NCBI RefSeq assembly: GCF_019396355.1
Contig: NZ_JAHKRK010000037.1
Location: 1-48,433, forward strand
From: Pseudonocardia nigra
GTDB taxonomy: Bacteria > Actinomycetota > Actinomycetes > Mycobacteriales > Pseudonocardiaceae
Direction: 5' to 3'
DNA length: 48,433 nt
A program made the translations under genes and the position numbers. The first letter of the stretch is position 1; every line of letters starts with the position of its first letter. The notes beneath the pieces are model-generated. The model made no database searches. It saw only the letters and a program-made list of their open reading frames with translations, and had not been told where the DNA came from. Below are positions 16,982 through 25,477 of the stretch, piece after piece.

Positions 16982-17590
16982 TCAGCCGGGCGCCGCACCC
17001 GCGCCGGCGGCCAGCGCGTCGGCGAGGAACCGCAGCTCGCGGTGCATCGCGTCCGGCCCGTCGCCCGCGTGCCGGGCCACCGAGTGCCGGTAGCTGACGG
17101 CGGAGGCGAGCAGATGCGCCGCGCTGTCGACGTCGGCCTCGGCGCACCCGGCCGGCCGCGCCATCGCGAGCACGCCTCGGATCTGCCCGACCATGCGGTC
17201 GAACCGGGCCTGCAGCGCCTCCAGAACCGCGGGGTGCGTGTCGGCCTCGCGCCAGAGCAGGTGCGAGAGCACCGCCGAGGAGCCCAGGGCGCGGTCGAGC
17301 GCGTCGACGAGCCGGTGCAGGCTCGCTGCGACGTCACCCGCCACGATCATCGCGGCCGGGTCGATCCGCTCCTCCGGCAACCGTTCGACCAGCGCCGTCA
17401 GCAGCTCGGGCTTGCGCTTGAAGTAGTAGTGGACCAGGCCCTTCGGTACGCCGGCCCGCTCGGCGATCCGGGAGGTGGGCGTGGCGTCGAAGCCCGCGGC
17501 CGCGAACAGCTCCTCCGCGGCGGCGAGGATCCGTTCCCGCGCGCCCGGCCCGTCTACCTGCGGGGTGCCGGGTTCCGGCGTCTCCCCCAT
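16982..17590 (-). CDS. TetR family transcriptional regulator
   Basis: A 202-residue protein with an N-terminal TetR DNA-binding domain: RERILAAAEELFAAAGFDAT, then SRIAERAGVPKGLVHYYFKRK as the helix-turn-helix (about residues 18-65). The C-terminal ligand domain is unassigned. Starts with ATG. It is separated from the upstream SPW gene by a strong hairpin, so it is probably transcribed on its own. Target genes are unknown. Confidence 0.92.
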   Translation of the reverse strand: MGETPEPGTPQVDGPGARERILAAAEELFAAAGFDATPTSRIAERAGVPKGLVHYYFKRKPELLTALVERLPEERIDPAAMIVAGDVAASLHRLVDALDRALGSSAVLSHLLWREADTHPAVLEALQARFDRMVGQIRGVLAMARPAGCAEADVDSAAHLLASAVSYRHSVARHAGDGPDAMHRELRFLADALAAGAGAAPG

Positions 17591-17615
17591 GTCGTCCTCC
17601 CGTCCCGGACGCGCG

Positions 17616-17648
17616 GCACGGCCGCGGCGGGGTGCGCCGCGGCCGTGC
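17616..17648 (-). terminator. Hairpin terminator, 14-bp perfect stem
   Basis: GCACGGCCGCGGCG (17616-17629) pairs perfectly with CGCCGCGGCCGTGC (17635-17648) around a 5-nt loop. It lies between the end of the SPW gene and the start of the TetR gene, both on the minus strand, and lacks a clear U-run, as is common in GC-rich actinobacteria. Confidence 0.75.
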
Positions 17649-17686
17649 GCTGCTGATCGACTCCGGCTGGAACCGGGACGGCAGGG

Positions 17687-18049
17687 TCAGTACTGGCCCG
17701 CGAGCCCCCGGTGCTCGGCGTTCGCCTCCGGCAGGGCCGCCAGCGCCACGACGACGGTGAGCAGCCCGGCGACCCAGGACACCCAGGACGCACCGGCGAG
17801 GTCACTGTAGGTCAGGACCCACGGGGAGATGAACAACAGCGCGCCGAGCACCGCGTGCACGTACTCGCTGGCCACCGAGCCGGGCTGCGCCAACGACCAC
17901 AGCGCACCCGCAGCGATCAGCACACCGAAGACGATCAACGTCCACATCGCCGTGGTGTCGGTGTCCACCACGATCGGAGAGAGGGCCGTCAGCACGCCGA
18001 TCACCAGCGCCGCCCAGTCCTGCCACCGGTGCCATGACATCCGGGTCAT
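17687..18049 (-). CDS. SPW-repeat membrane protein
   Basis: A 120-residue protein with four hydrophobic helices and the motifs ALSPIVVDTD and LFISPWVLTYSD, the two SPW-type repeats (the second retains S-P-W). Members are small integral membrane proteins without known function, often found with stress genes. I chose the ATG at 18049, because an AAGGGAAGG ribosome site lies 8 nt upstream; a GTG three codons earlier would overlap that site. Confidence 0.85.
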   Translation of the reverse strand: MTRMSWHRWQDWAALVIGVLTALSPIVVDTDTTAMWTLIVFGVLIAAGALWSLAQPGSVASEYVHAVLGALLFISPWVLTYSDLAGASWVSWVAGLLTVVVALAALPEANAEHRGLAGQY

Positions 18050-18127
18050 CGCGATCACCTTCCCTTGTGAGGAGATGACCCCAGTGTGCTCTTGACTGGC
18101 CGCCCGGTCAAGATTCCGTGGATCACC

Positions 18128-18748
18128 TCATCGCGGATAGGCGTGCCGGAACTGGATGCTGATACGCGGCCCCGCGGAGCGCGCCTTGGGCACCGCGTGC
18201 TGCCAGGTGCGCTGGCAGGACCCGCCCATCACGAGCAGGTCACCGGGCCCCGGGAGGTAGCCGATCGACGCTCCGCCGCCGGTCGGACGCAGCCGGAACG
18301 GACGCGGGGCGCCGAGCGACACCAGCGCGACCACCGCCTCCGGCAACTCCCGGGCCACCCGGTCGCCGTGCCAGGCCACACTGTCGGTCCCGTCGCGGTA
18401 GAGGTTCACCCCGACCTGCGTGAACGCCACGCCGTACCGCTCGCTCAGCACGTGCGCCATCTCGCGCAGCTCCGACGGCGGCTCCGGCCCGTGCCCGAGC
18501 CGCCAGCGGTGGGTGAGGCGCGGCTCCGGGACGTACCGCTCGTACATCCACACCTCGCGCCCCGCCCACGGCGTGCCGGCGAGCAGGCGGGCGAACAGTT
18601 CGTCGGCGCCCCGGCACCAGCCGGCCGCGTGGTCGACCCATGCACCCTCGGTCAGCTCGCGGCGCCGCAGCCCGTGGAACGCGGGGTCGATCTCCACGCC
18701 CGGGGCGTCGAGCAGCGACGGCTGCCAGGAGAGGTCGAGGGTGCCCAT
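18128..18748 (-). CDS. AlkB-like 2-oxoglutarate/Fe(II) dioxygenase
   Basis: A 206-residue protein of the AlkB family. The iron ligands are H127-x-D129 (in AWHGDR) and H184 (WQHAVP). R195 and R201 (RISIQFRH) bind 2-oxoglutarate, and NLYRDG (115-120) is the usual strand before the HxD motif. Members remove alkyl groups from N1-methyladenine and N3-methylcytosine in DNA or RNA. It stands alone between two terminators. The exact substrate (DNA, RNA or tRNA) is open. Confidence 0.92.
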   Translation of the reverse strand: MGTLDLSWQPSLLDAPGVEIDPAFHGLRRRELTEGAWVDHAAGWCRGADELFARLLAGTPWAGREVWMYERYVPEPRLTHRWRLGHGPEPPSELREMAHVLSERYGVAFTQVGVNLYRDGTDSVAWHGDRVARELPEAVVALVSLGAPRPFRLRPTGGGASIGYLPGPGDLLVMGGSCQRTWQHAVPKARSAGPRISIQFRHAYPR

Positions 18749-18839
18749 GCCGGCGACGGTACCGCAGATCGAACATCAGTTCGAGAGATCGGCGGAATTC
18801 GTTCACATGCGCCCTCGTCCATGCTCGGACCCACGGGAC

Positions 18840-18868
18840 GGGGCCGGTGGCATGCTGCCACCGGCCCC
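18840..18868 (-). terminator. Hairpin terminator after the M28 peptidase gene
   Basis: GGGGCCGGTGGC (18840-18851) pairs perfectly with GCCACCGGCCCC (18857-18868) with a 5-nt loop, 23 bp past the stop codon of the minus-strand peptidase gene. Confidence 0.75.
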
Positions 18869-18891
18869 GCCTCGTGCCTGGTGAAGAGCGA

Positions 18892-20457
18892 TCAGGAAAT
18901 GACGCCGCCGTGGGAGTGCTCGTCCCCCCCGCCGCCGGTGCCGCCGTCGCCCGGCGCACTGCCCCCCTGCTGCGCCCCGGCCCCCAGGTCGAGGCCCGAG
19001 GCGAGCGTCAGGGTCGCGTAGGCGATCGCGTCGGCGTTCTGGTCGAGCACGGTGTCGTCGACGTTCTTGATCGTGTCGCAGGCCTGGTGGTAGCACGGGT
19101 CGTAGGCGAGGCCGGCCGTTCCGCCGTAGGTGGCGGCCTGCTCCGGCGTCTTCACGCCTTCGGCGCCGGTGAACAGCCCGCCGGACGGGATCCCGACGGC
19201 GATGAACGGACCGTAGTCCGAGCGGCCGGTGAAGTCGGTGCCCTCGGCGGCGACGCGGTCGGCGAAGAACTTCTCGAACACGTCCTCGATCGCCCCCGAC
19301 CCGTCGGGACCGGGCCCGGCGCCGACCATGTCGGAGTCGTCACCGTCGTAGATGAAGCGCACGAAGTTCGGCGATCCGACCATGTCGAAGTTCAGGTAGG
19401 CGCCGATGCCCGCCTGCTGCTCGGGAGACAGGGACGCGACGTAGTGCTCCGAACCGAGCAGACCGAGCTCCTCCGCGCCCCACCAGGCGAAGCGGATGGT
19501 GTGCTCGGGCTTCGCCTTCGCGATCTGCTGGGCGACCTCGAGGATCGCGGCGCTGCCGGTGCCGTTGTCGTTGATGCCGGGGCCCTCGACGACCGAGTCC
19601 AGGTGCGCGCCGACCATGACGACGGGCGCGTCGGTGCGGGCGCGGGTGGTCTCGGCGAACACGTTCTCGGTGGTGCGCACCTCGCTGATCGAGTCGACCG
19701 AGATCCGTACGGTCGCGCCGCCCAGGCTCGAGCCGAGCGCGAACGTCGTGCCGATCGCCGGGATCTCCCCCGGTGCGCCGAGGGTGCCCTGGAGCAGCTC
19801 GGTACGGCCCTCCTGGCCCTCGTTGAAGACGATGGCAGCCACGGCGCCCGCTGCGGCGGCGTTCGCCACCTTCTGCCCGAACGCGCAGGTGCCGCGCTGC
19901 ATCAGTGCGACGTTGCCCGCGGTGAAGCCGGCGAAGTCGGCGGCCTCGCAGCCGCTCGTGCTGCTGTTCGGCTCACCCGGTGGCAGCGTGAGGTCGACGG
20001 CCTGCACGACGCCGGTGACGTCGCCGGGCGCGGTGAACGTCATCGGGGCGTAGTCGGTGCCCTCGGCGTAGGTCGACTCGGTGGGCGCCGTCTGCGCGAA
20101 GGTGCTGCCGTTCAGCTGGAAGAACGGGAACTCGAACTCCTGCCGGCTCACCTCCAGCCCCGCGGCGGCCGCCTGCTCGGCGACGTAGTCGGCGGACGCG
20201 TCGTAGCCCGGCGTGCCGGACGCGCGGGTGTCGCCGTGGGCGTCGGCGATTCCCTGGAAGGCCTCCAGGTGTTCGCGCACGCCTTCCAGCGTGACGCACT
20301 CCAGCAGCTTCTCGACGCTGTTGTTGGTGCGGTTGTCGCACCCCTGCGGCGCTGCGGCCGCTGGGGTGGTGACCACCAGCGAGCCTGCGAGTGCGAGGAG
20401 ACCGGCAGTGGCGCCGGCGGCGGCCCGTGATCGACGGGCCGGGTTCCGTGCAGTCAT
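18892..20457 (-). CDS. Secreted M28 family aminopeptidase with PA domain
   Basis: A 521-residue protein. A twin-charge N-terminus and hydrophobic stretch (GLLALAGSLVVTTPAAAA, residues about 18-35) form a signal peptide. Residues about 150-270 form a PA domain; the M28 catalytic domain follows with zinc ligands in GAHLDSV (His, Asp in GINDNGTGS), EELGLLG (Glu pair), LNFDMVG (Asp) and CYHQACD (His). The layout is that of Streptomyces griseus aminopeptidase-type enzymes. The tail (after about 490) is Gly/Ser-rich. The ATG at 20457 was chosen because it starts the signal peptide; an AAGGTGG site lies upstream. Confidence 0.92.
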   Translation of the reverse strand: MTARNPARRSRAAAGATAGLLALAGSLVVTTPAAAAPQGCDNRTNNSVEKLLECVTLEGVREHLEAFQGIADAHGDTRASGTPGYDASADYVAEQAAAAGLEVSRQEFEFPFFQLNGSTFAQTAPTESTYAEGTDYAPMTFTAPGDVTGVVQAVDLTLPPGEPNSSTSGCEAADFAGFTAGNVALMQRGTCAFGQKVANAAAAGAVAAIVFNEGQEGRTELLQGTLGAPGEIPAIGTTFALGSSLGGATVRISVDSISEVRTTENVFAETTRARTDAPVVMVGAHLDSVVEGPGINDNGTGSAAILEVAQQIAKAKPEHTIRFAWWGAEELGLLGSEHYVASLSPEQQAGIGAYLNFDMVGSPNFVRFIYDGDDSDMVGAGPGPDGSGAIEDVFEKFFADRVAAEGTDFTGRSDYGPFIAVGIPSGGLFTGAEGVKTPEQAATYGGTAGLAYDPCYHQACDTIKNVDDTVLDQNADAIAYATLTLASGLDLGAGAQQGGSAPGDGGTGGGGDEHSHGGVIS

Positions 20458-20547
20458 ACGGCGGGTTCCACCTTCGTTCGAGTGACCACCTCGTCGTGGG
20501 TCACACCGTCGGGGGACTCTTCCGGTGAACGCCACGCTCCGTCAAGA

Positions 20548-20572
20548 CCCGATCTCCGGCGGTCAGATCGGG
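20548..20572 (-). terminator. Small hairpin at the end of the VWA gene
   Basis: CCCGATCT (20548-20555) pairs perfectly with AGATCGGG (20565-20572) with a 9-nt loop. The stem includes the last codons of the VWA gene, so it could act as an overlapping terminator; it is short and this is uncertain. Confidence 0.35.
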
Positions 20573-21984
20573 AGCAGCCCCTCCACCACGTCCGCGAGCT
20601 GTGCCGCGGTGCGGCACTCGTGCATCGGCAGCACGTCGGCGTAGCGCAGCGCCGCCGAGTCGCCGCTGCCCCACTGGGCCCGTGGCTCGGGGTTGAGCCA
20701 GTGGGCGTGCCTGGCCTGCCCGACGAGCCTGCGCAGCACCGTGAGGTTGGTGTCCCGGTAGTTGGTGCGGGCGTCGCCCAGCACGAGCAGTGACGTCTTC
20801 GCGGTGACGGCGTCGCCCCAGTGCTCGGCGAAGCTGCCGAAGGCGCCGCCGTAGTCGCTGTGCCCGTCGAACGCCACCAGGTCGGCCTCGCGCAGCACCC
20901 GCTGCATCACCCCGCCGAGCTCCGCCCCGGGGGCGAACAGGTCGGTGACCTCGTCGGTCCGCTCCACGAACGCGAACACCCGCACCTTGCTGAACTGCTC
21001 CCGCAACGCCTGCATCAGCAGCAGCGTGAAGTGGCTGAACCCGGCGACCGAGCCGGACACGTCGCACAGGACCACCAGCTCCGGCCGGCCCGGCCTGCGC
21101 CGCTGGTGGGCGGGACGCATCGGTACGCCGCCGGTCGGCATGGACCGGCGCAGGGTGCGCCGCATGTCGAGCGGGCCGCGCTTGGCGTGCCTGCGGCGCA
21201 CGGCCAGCCGCGAGGCGAGCCTGCGGGCCAGCGGGTGCACGATGCGGCGCAGCTGCGCGAGCTGCTCGGCGTGCGCGGACAGGAACTCCACCTGCTCGGT
21301 CTGGCGCGGCACGGCGGTGCGGGCGACGTGCTCGCGTCCCCGCACCTCCGCGGTGCGCCGCCGCACGTCGTCGGTGATCATCTTCCGGAAGCCGGCGATG
21401 CGGTCGCGGATCTCCCTGCGCAGCATCTCGTCGGCGAACGGACCGTCGTCGCCCGGCGCCTCGGTGCGCAGGTCGGCCACGATCCGGGCCAGCAGCGTCT
21501 CCGGGGAGAGCGTCCGCAGTGCCTGGTAGGCCGACCAGCTCGGCCGGCCGCCCGCACCGCCCGGCCCGGAACCCCCGAGCGCGTCGACGGCCGCGCGGGC
21601 CAGCTCGGCGAGCGCCGCGGTGTCGCCGTCGCGCAGCAGGTCGGCGAGGATCTCGCGCAGCGAGTCGACGTCGACCGGGCCGTCGGGCGAGTCGCCGACC
21701 CGCGGCACCTCGACCTCGCTGCCGCCCGCACCGAGCGCCGCGGGGAAGAACAGGTCGAACAGGGCGTCGAACACCTGACGGTGCCCGGAGCGGCGCAGCA
21801 CGGCGGCCGCGAGGCCCTCGCGCACCTGCTCACGGCGGGTCAGATCGAGCGCCCCGAGGACATGGGCGGCGTCGATCGTCTCCCCGGGACCGACCGCGAC
21901 GCCGTGCCGGCGCAGGGCCGCGACGAACTCCACGAGGTGGCCGGGCAGGCCGTGCTCGGAGCCGAACCGCTGCACCGTCGCCAT
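20563..21984 (-). CDS. VWA domain protein, CoxE-like
   Basis: A 473-residue protein with a Gln/Arg-rich helical N-terminal half (1-270) and a von Willebrand A domain (about 280-460) with the metal site LVVLCDVSGSVAGFS (D-x-S-x-S). CoxE-like proteins act with MoxR-type AAA ATPases as chaperones for metal-enzyme maturation. The partner MoxR gene lies 193 bp upstream in the same direction. No carbon-monoxide dehydrogenase genes are in the window, so the client is unknown. Confidence 0.9.
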   Translation of the reverse strand: MATVQRFGSEHGLPGHLVEFVAALRRHGVAVGPGETIDAAHVLGALDLTRREQVREGLAAAVLRRSGHRQVFDALFDLFFPAALGAGGSEVEVPRVGDSPDGPVDVDSLREILADLLRDGDTAALAELARAAVDALGGSGPGGAGGRPSWSAYQALRTLSPETLLARIVADLRTEAPGDDGPFADEMLRREIRDRIAGFRKMITDDVRRRTAEVRGREHVARTAVPRQTEQVEFLSAHAEQLAQLRRIVHPLARRLASRLAVRRRHAKRGPLDMRRTLRRSMPTGGVPMRPAHQRRRPGRPELVVLCDVSGSVAGFSHFTLLLMQALREQFSKVRVFAFVERTDEVTDLFAPGAELGGVMQRVLREADLVAFDGHSDYGGAFGSFAEHWGDAVTAKTSLLVLGDARTNYRDTNLTVLRRLVGQARHAHWLNPEPRAQWGSGDSAALRYADVLPMHECRTAAQLADVVEGLLPI

Positions 21985-22077
21985 CCGCTCATCATGCCCG
22001 CAGGCGGGGCGCTACAACCATCCCTGCTCCTGCGCGGTGCGGGTGGGCCTCGGCCCGGCCGGGGACGCCGGCCCCGA

Positions 22078-22131
22078 TTGCAGGAAAGCCACTCTGCCGC
22101 AACCTCGTGGCGTGAAAGTGCTTTGCTGCAA
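22078..22131. repeat. Dispersed hairpin repeat, family GCAGCAAAGCCAC (copy 1)
   Basis: Left arm TTGCAGGAAAGCCACT and right arm AAGTGCTTTGCTGCAA form an imperfect inverted repeat around GCGTGAAAGTG. It fills the gap between the VWA and MoxR genes. The same arms recur at 35581-35635 and 48178-48228. Confidence 0.75.
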
Positions 22132-22177
22132 CGCGGGCCGCCGATGTCACCGCCCGCTCGGGCCGTGCCGAGACGCG

Positions 22178-23062
22178 TCAGTTGAGCCGCAGCTCCGCCG
22201 CCGCCTTCACCGCGTCGGACTGGTGCTTGAGCACCACGCCGAGCGTGGCGCGGACGGTCTCGTCGTCGAGGGTGTCGAGCCCGAGCGCGAGCAGGGTGCG
22301 CCCCCAATCGAGCGTCTCGGCCACGGACGGCGACTTGCGCAGCTCCAGCCCGCGCAGCACGCGGACGGTGCGCACCAGCGCGTCCACCAGCGACTCGGCG
22401 AGCTCGGGCACCCGGCTGAGCACGATGCGCCGCTCCAGGTCGGCGTCGGGGAAGTCCAGGTGCAGGAACAGGCAGCGACGCTTGAGGGCCTCCGACAGCT
22501 CACGCGTGGAGTTGGACGTGAGCAGCGCGAACGGGCGCCGGTTGGCGACCACCGTGCCCATCTCCGGCACCGTGACCTGGTAGTCCGACAGCACCTCGAG
22601 CAGCAGTCCCTCGACCTCGACGTCGGCCTTGTCGATCTCGTCGACGAGCAGCACGGTCGGATCGTCGCGGCGAATCGCGGTGAGCAGCGGCCGGGGCAGG
22701 AGGAACTCCTCGGAGAACACGTCGTCGCGCGTGTCGTCCCAGGACTCCTTGCCCTGCCCCGCCGTGATCCGCAGCAGCTGCTTGGCGTGGTTCCACTCGT
22801 AGAGGGCGCGGGCCTCGTCGATGCCCTCGTAGCACTGCAGGCGCACCAACCCCGACCCCGTGGCCGCGGCCACGGCCTTCGCCAGCTCGGTCTTGCCGAC
22901 CCCGGCCGGGCCCTCGACGAGCAGCGGCTTGCCGAGCCGGTCGGCGAGGAAGACGGTGGTGGCGACGGCTGTGGAGGCCAGGTAGCCGACTTCGCCCAGT
23001 CGCTCGGTCACGTCCGCGACGGTCGCGAACAAGGGCGGCTGGCTGGCTATCACGCCCGTCAT
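22178..23062 (-). CDS. MoxR-family AAA ATPase
   Basis: A 294-residue AAA+ protein with Walker A GPAGVGKT (51-58), Walker B VLLVDEIDKAD (about 150-160), and sensor 1 FALLTSNSTREL. The DEIDKAD and LxRRCLFLHLDFP phrases match the CoxD-like branch of MoxR ATPases. It works with the VWA protein encoded directly downstream; the pair is thought to remodel client proteins. ATG start. A hairpin repeat separates the two genes, which may lower expression of the VWA gene. Confidence 0.93.
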   Translation of the reverse strand: MTGVIASQPPLFATVADVTERLGEVGYLASTAVATTVFLADRLGKPLLVEGPAGVGKTELAKAVAAATGSGLVRLQCYEGIDEARALYEWNHAKQLLRITAGQGKESWDDTRDDVFSEEFLLPRPLLTAIRRDDPTVLLVDEIDKADVEVEGLLLEVLSDYQVTVPEMGTVVANRRPFALLTSNSTRELSEALKRRCLFLHLDFPDADLERRIVLSRVPELAESLVDALVRTVRVLRGLELRKSPSVAETLDWGRTLLALGLDTLDDETVRATLGVVLKHQSDAVKAAAELRLN

Positions 23063-23099
23063 ACTGCCGTGCCGACGGCCGCTGTGCGCGTTATCACCG

Positions 23100-23282
23100 T
23101 CACGCCGTGCGCCGTCGCCCGGACCATTCGTCGACCCCGAGGAAGAACGCCCACTCGAGGTGCTCGGCGCAGGCGGCGACCGAGCCGGAGCGCTTGTCCG
23201 GCGCGACGACCACCACCGCCTCCCGCGTACAGCGGGTGCACCGGCGGATGCTGAAGGGCCACTTCCGGGGGACGCTGCTCAT
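23100..23282 (-). CDS. Small hypothetical protein with CxxC motif
   Basis: A 60-residue frame with an ATG at 23282 and a GGGGAA site upstream. It reads RRCTRCTREAVVVVAPDK, with a CTRC pair followed by CAEHLEW further on, so a small zinc-binding or thiol protein is possible. Longer readings in this frame extend antisense into the RecQ gene and are not credible. Third-position GC bias fits coding. It is divergent from recQ, with 83 bp between the two starts. I recognise no family. Confidence 0.5.
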   Translation of the reverse strand: MSSVPRKWPFSIRRCTRCTREAVVVVAPDKRSGSVAACAEHLEWAFFLGVDEWSGRRRTA

Positions 23283-23365
23283 GCCGATCGGATTCCCCGT
23301 GCGGAGTTGTCCACACCTTCCGGGGTCGGCCGGAGAACGTCGGTGCCGTCGTCCACCATGGGTCC

Positions 23366-25459
23366 ATGGCCACGACCGAGCAGGATCTCCGCGCCCGCGC
23401 CGAGGAGGTGCTGGCCACCTTGGCCGGGCCGGACGCCCGGCTGCGGGAGGACCAGTGGACGGCCGTCGAGGCGCTCGTCGCGCACCGGAGGCGCGCGCTC
23501 GTGGTGCAGCGCACGGGCTGGGGCAAGTCCGCCGTGTACTTCGTGGCCACGGCGCTGCTGCGGGCCGCGGGCGCGGGCCCCACCGTGATCGTGTCGCCGC
23601 TGCTCGCACTGATGCGCAACCAGATCGACGCCGCCGCCCTGGCGGGCATCACCGCCGCCACGGTCAACTCGGCCAACACCGCCGACTGGGAGCGCACCTA
23701 CGCCGCGGTCGACGCGGGCGAGGTCGACGTGCTGCTGGTGAGCCCCGAGCGGTTGAACAACCCCGATTTCCGCGACCGCGTGCTGCCGCGGCTCACCGCG
23801 AGCGCTGGGATGCTCGTGGTCGACGAGGCGCACTGCGTCTCCGACTGGGGCCACGACTTCCGGCCCGACTACCGCAGGCTGCGGGCCCTCATCGCCGAGC
23901 TGCCCGAGGGCATCCCGGTGCTCGCCACCACGGCCACCGCCAACGACCGCGTGGTCACCGACGTCGCCGAGCAGCTGGGGCTGGGTGCCCACGACACGGG
24001 CAGCACTCTCGTGCTGCGCGGCTCGCTCGACCGGGAGAGCCTGCGGCTGTCGGTCGTGCCGCTGGCCACGCCCGCGCAGCGGCTCGGCTGGCTGGCCGCC
24101 CACCTCGATGCGCTGCCAGGCGCCGGGATCGTCTACACGCTCACCATCGCCGCCGCCGAGGAGGTGGCCGAGTTCCTGCGCGAGCGCGGACACCCGGTGG
24201 CCTCCTACACGGGCAAGACCGATCCGGAGGAGCGGCTGGCCGCGGAGTCCGACCTGCTCGCCAACCGGGTGAAGGCACTGGTGGCCACGAGCGCGCTCGG
24301 AATGGGCTTCGACAAGCCCGATCTCGGGTTCGTCGTGCACCTCGGGGCGCCCGCCTCGCCGGTCGCGTACTACCAGCAGATCGGGCGCGCGGGCCGCGCC
24401 GTCGACCGCGCCGAGGTGGTGCTGTTGCCGGGCCGGGAGGACCGCGACATCTGGGCCTATTTCGCCTCGCTGGCGTTCCCGCCGGAACCCCTGGTCCGCC
24501 AGACGCTCGGGGTGCTGGGACCGGAACCGCTGTCCACGGCGGCCATCGAGACGCGCGTCGACCTCTCGCGCACCCGGCTGGAGATGCTGCTCAAGGTGCT
24601 CGACAGCGACGGCGCCGCGCAGCGCGTCAAGGGCGGGTGGATCGCCACCGGCGAGGAGTGGGTCTACGACGCCGAGCGCCACCAGCGGATCGCGCAGGCC
24701 CGCTCCGCCGAGCAGCAGGCCATGCTCGACTACATCGGCACCGACGAGTGCCGGCTGGTGTTCCTGCGCCGCCAGCTCGACGACCCGTCCGCCGCCCCCT
24801 GCGGACGCTGCGACGTCTGCGCCGGCCCGGTGTGGTCCGCCGACGTCGACGCGGGTGCCACCACCGCGGCGCAGGAGCGGCTCGCCCGGCCCGGGGTGGA
24901 GGTACCGCCGCGCAAGCAGTGGCCGTCGGGGATGGCGGAGCTGGGCATACCGGTGGCCGGGCGGATCCCGGCGGCGGAGCTGGCCGAGAGCGGGCGGGTG
25001 ATCGGGCGGCTGTCCGACATCGGATGGGGCACCCGGCTGCGCGAGCTCATCGGTGGCGACGACGCGCCGGTGCCGAAGGACGTGCTCGACGCCTGCGTGC
25101 GCGTGCTCGCAGGCTGGGGTTGGACGGAGCGCCCGGTGGGGGTCGTCGGGATCGGCTCCCGCACCCGCCCGCATCAGCTCGAGCACCTCGCCCGGCGCAT
25201 CGCCGAGATCGGCAGGCTCCCGCTGCTGGGGATGCTCGTCCCGGCCGGGCAGCGCCCCGCGGCGGCGGCCAACTCCGCGCAGCGGCTGGCTGCGGTGTGG
25301 GGCGCGTTCGAGGAGCCGGCGTTCGAGGTGCCCCACGGGCCGGTGCTGCTGGTCGACGACCTGATCGACAGCGGCTGGACGGCCACGGTGGCGGCCCGGC
25401 ACCTGCGGCTGGCCGGGACGTCGGCGGTGCTGCCGTTCGCGCTGGCGATGGCGGGGTGA
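23366..25459 (+). CDS. RecQ-like DNA helicase fused to a phosphoribosyltransferase-like domain
   Basis: A 697-residue protein. The RecQ helicase core has Walker A RTGWGKS (49-55), VSPLLALMRNQ, DEAH 153-156 and ATTATAND, then the second RecA lobe with ATSALGMGFDKPDL and QIGRAGRAVD. The zinc site CGRCDVC is near residue 480. After about residue 530 comes a region ending in VLLVDDLIDSGWT (about 660), the PRPP loop of type I phosphoribosyltransferases. This fusion is seen in a group of actinobacterial RecQ proteins. Role in replication-fork repair is likely; the role of the transferase-like domain is not known. The Walker A Trp (GWGKS, usually GxGKS) is typical of this branch. Confidence 0.93.
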   Translation: MATTEQDLRARAEEVLATLAGPDARLREDQWTAVEALVAHRRRALVVQRTGWGKSAVYFVATALLRAAGAGPTVIVSPLLALMRNQIDAAALAGITAATVNSANTADWERTYAAVDAGEVDVLLVSPERLNNPDFRDRVLPRLTASAGMLVVDEAHCVSDWGHDFRPDYRRLRALIAELPEGIPVLATTATANDRVVTDVAEQLGLGAHDTGSTLVLRGSLDRESLRLSVVPLATPAQRLGWLAAHLDALPGAGIVYTLTIAAAEEVAEFLRERGHPVASYTGKTDPEERLAAESDLLANRVKALVATSALGMGFDKPDLGFVVHLGAPASPVAYYQQIGRAGRAVDRAEVVLLPGREDRDIWAYFASLAFPPEPLVRQTLGVLGPEPLSTAAIETRVDLSRTRLEMLLKVLDSDGAAQRVKGGWIATGEEWVYDAERHQRIAQARSAEQQAMLDYIGTDECRLVFLRRQLDDPSAAPCGRCDVCAGPVWSADVDAGATTAAQERLARPGVEVPPRKQWPSGMAELGIPVAGRIPAAELAESGRVIGRLSDIGWGTRLRELIGGDDAPVPKDVLDACVRVLAGWGWTERPVGVVGIGSRTRPHQLEHLARRIAEIGRLPLLGMLVPAGQRPAAAANSAQRLAAVWGAFEEPAFEVPHGPVLLVDDLIDSGWTATVAARHLRLAGTSAVLPFALAMAG

Positions 25460-25477
25460 GGCCGCTTCAGACCACCT

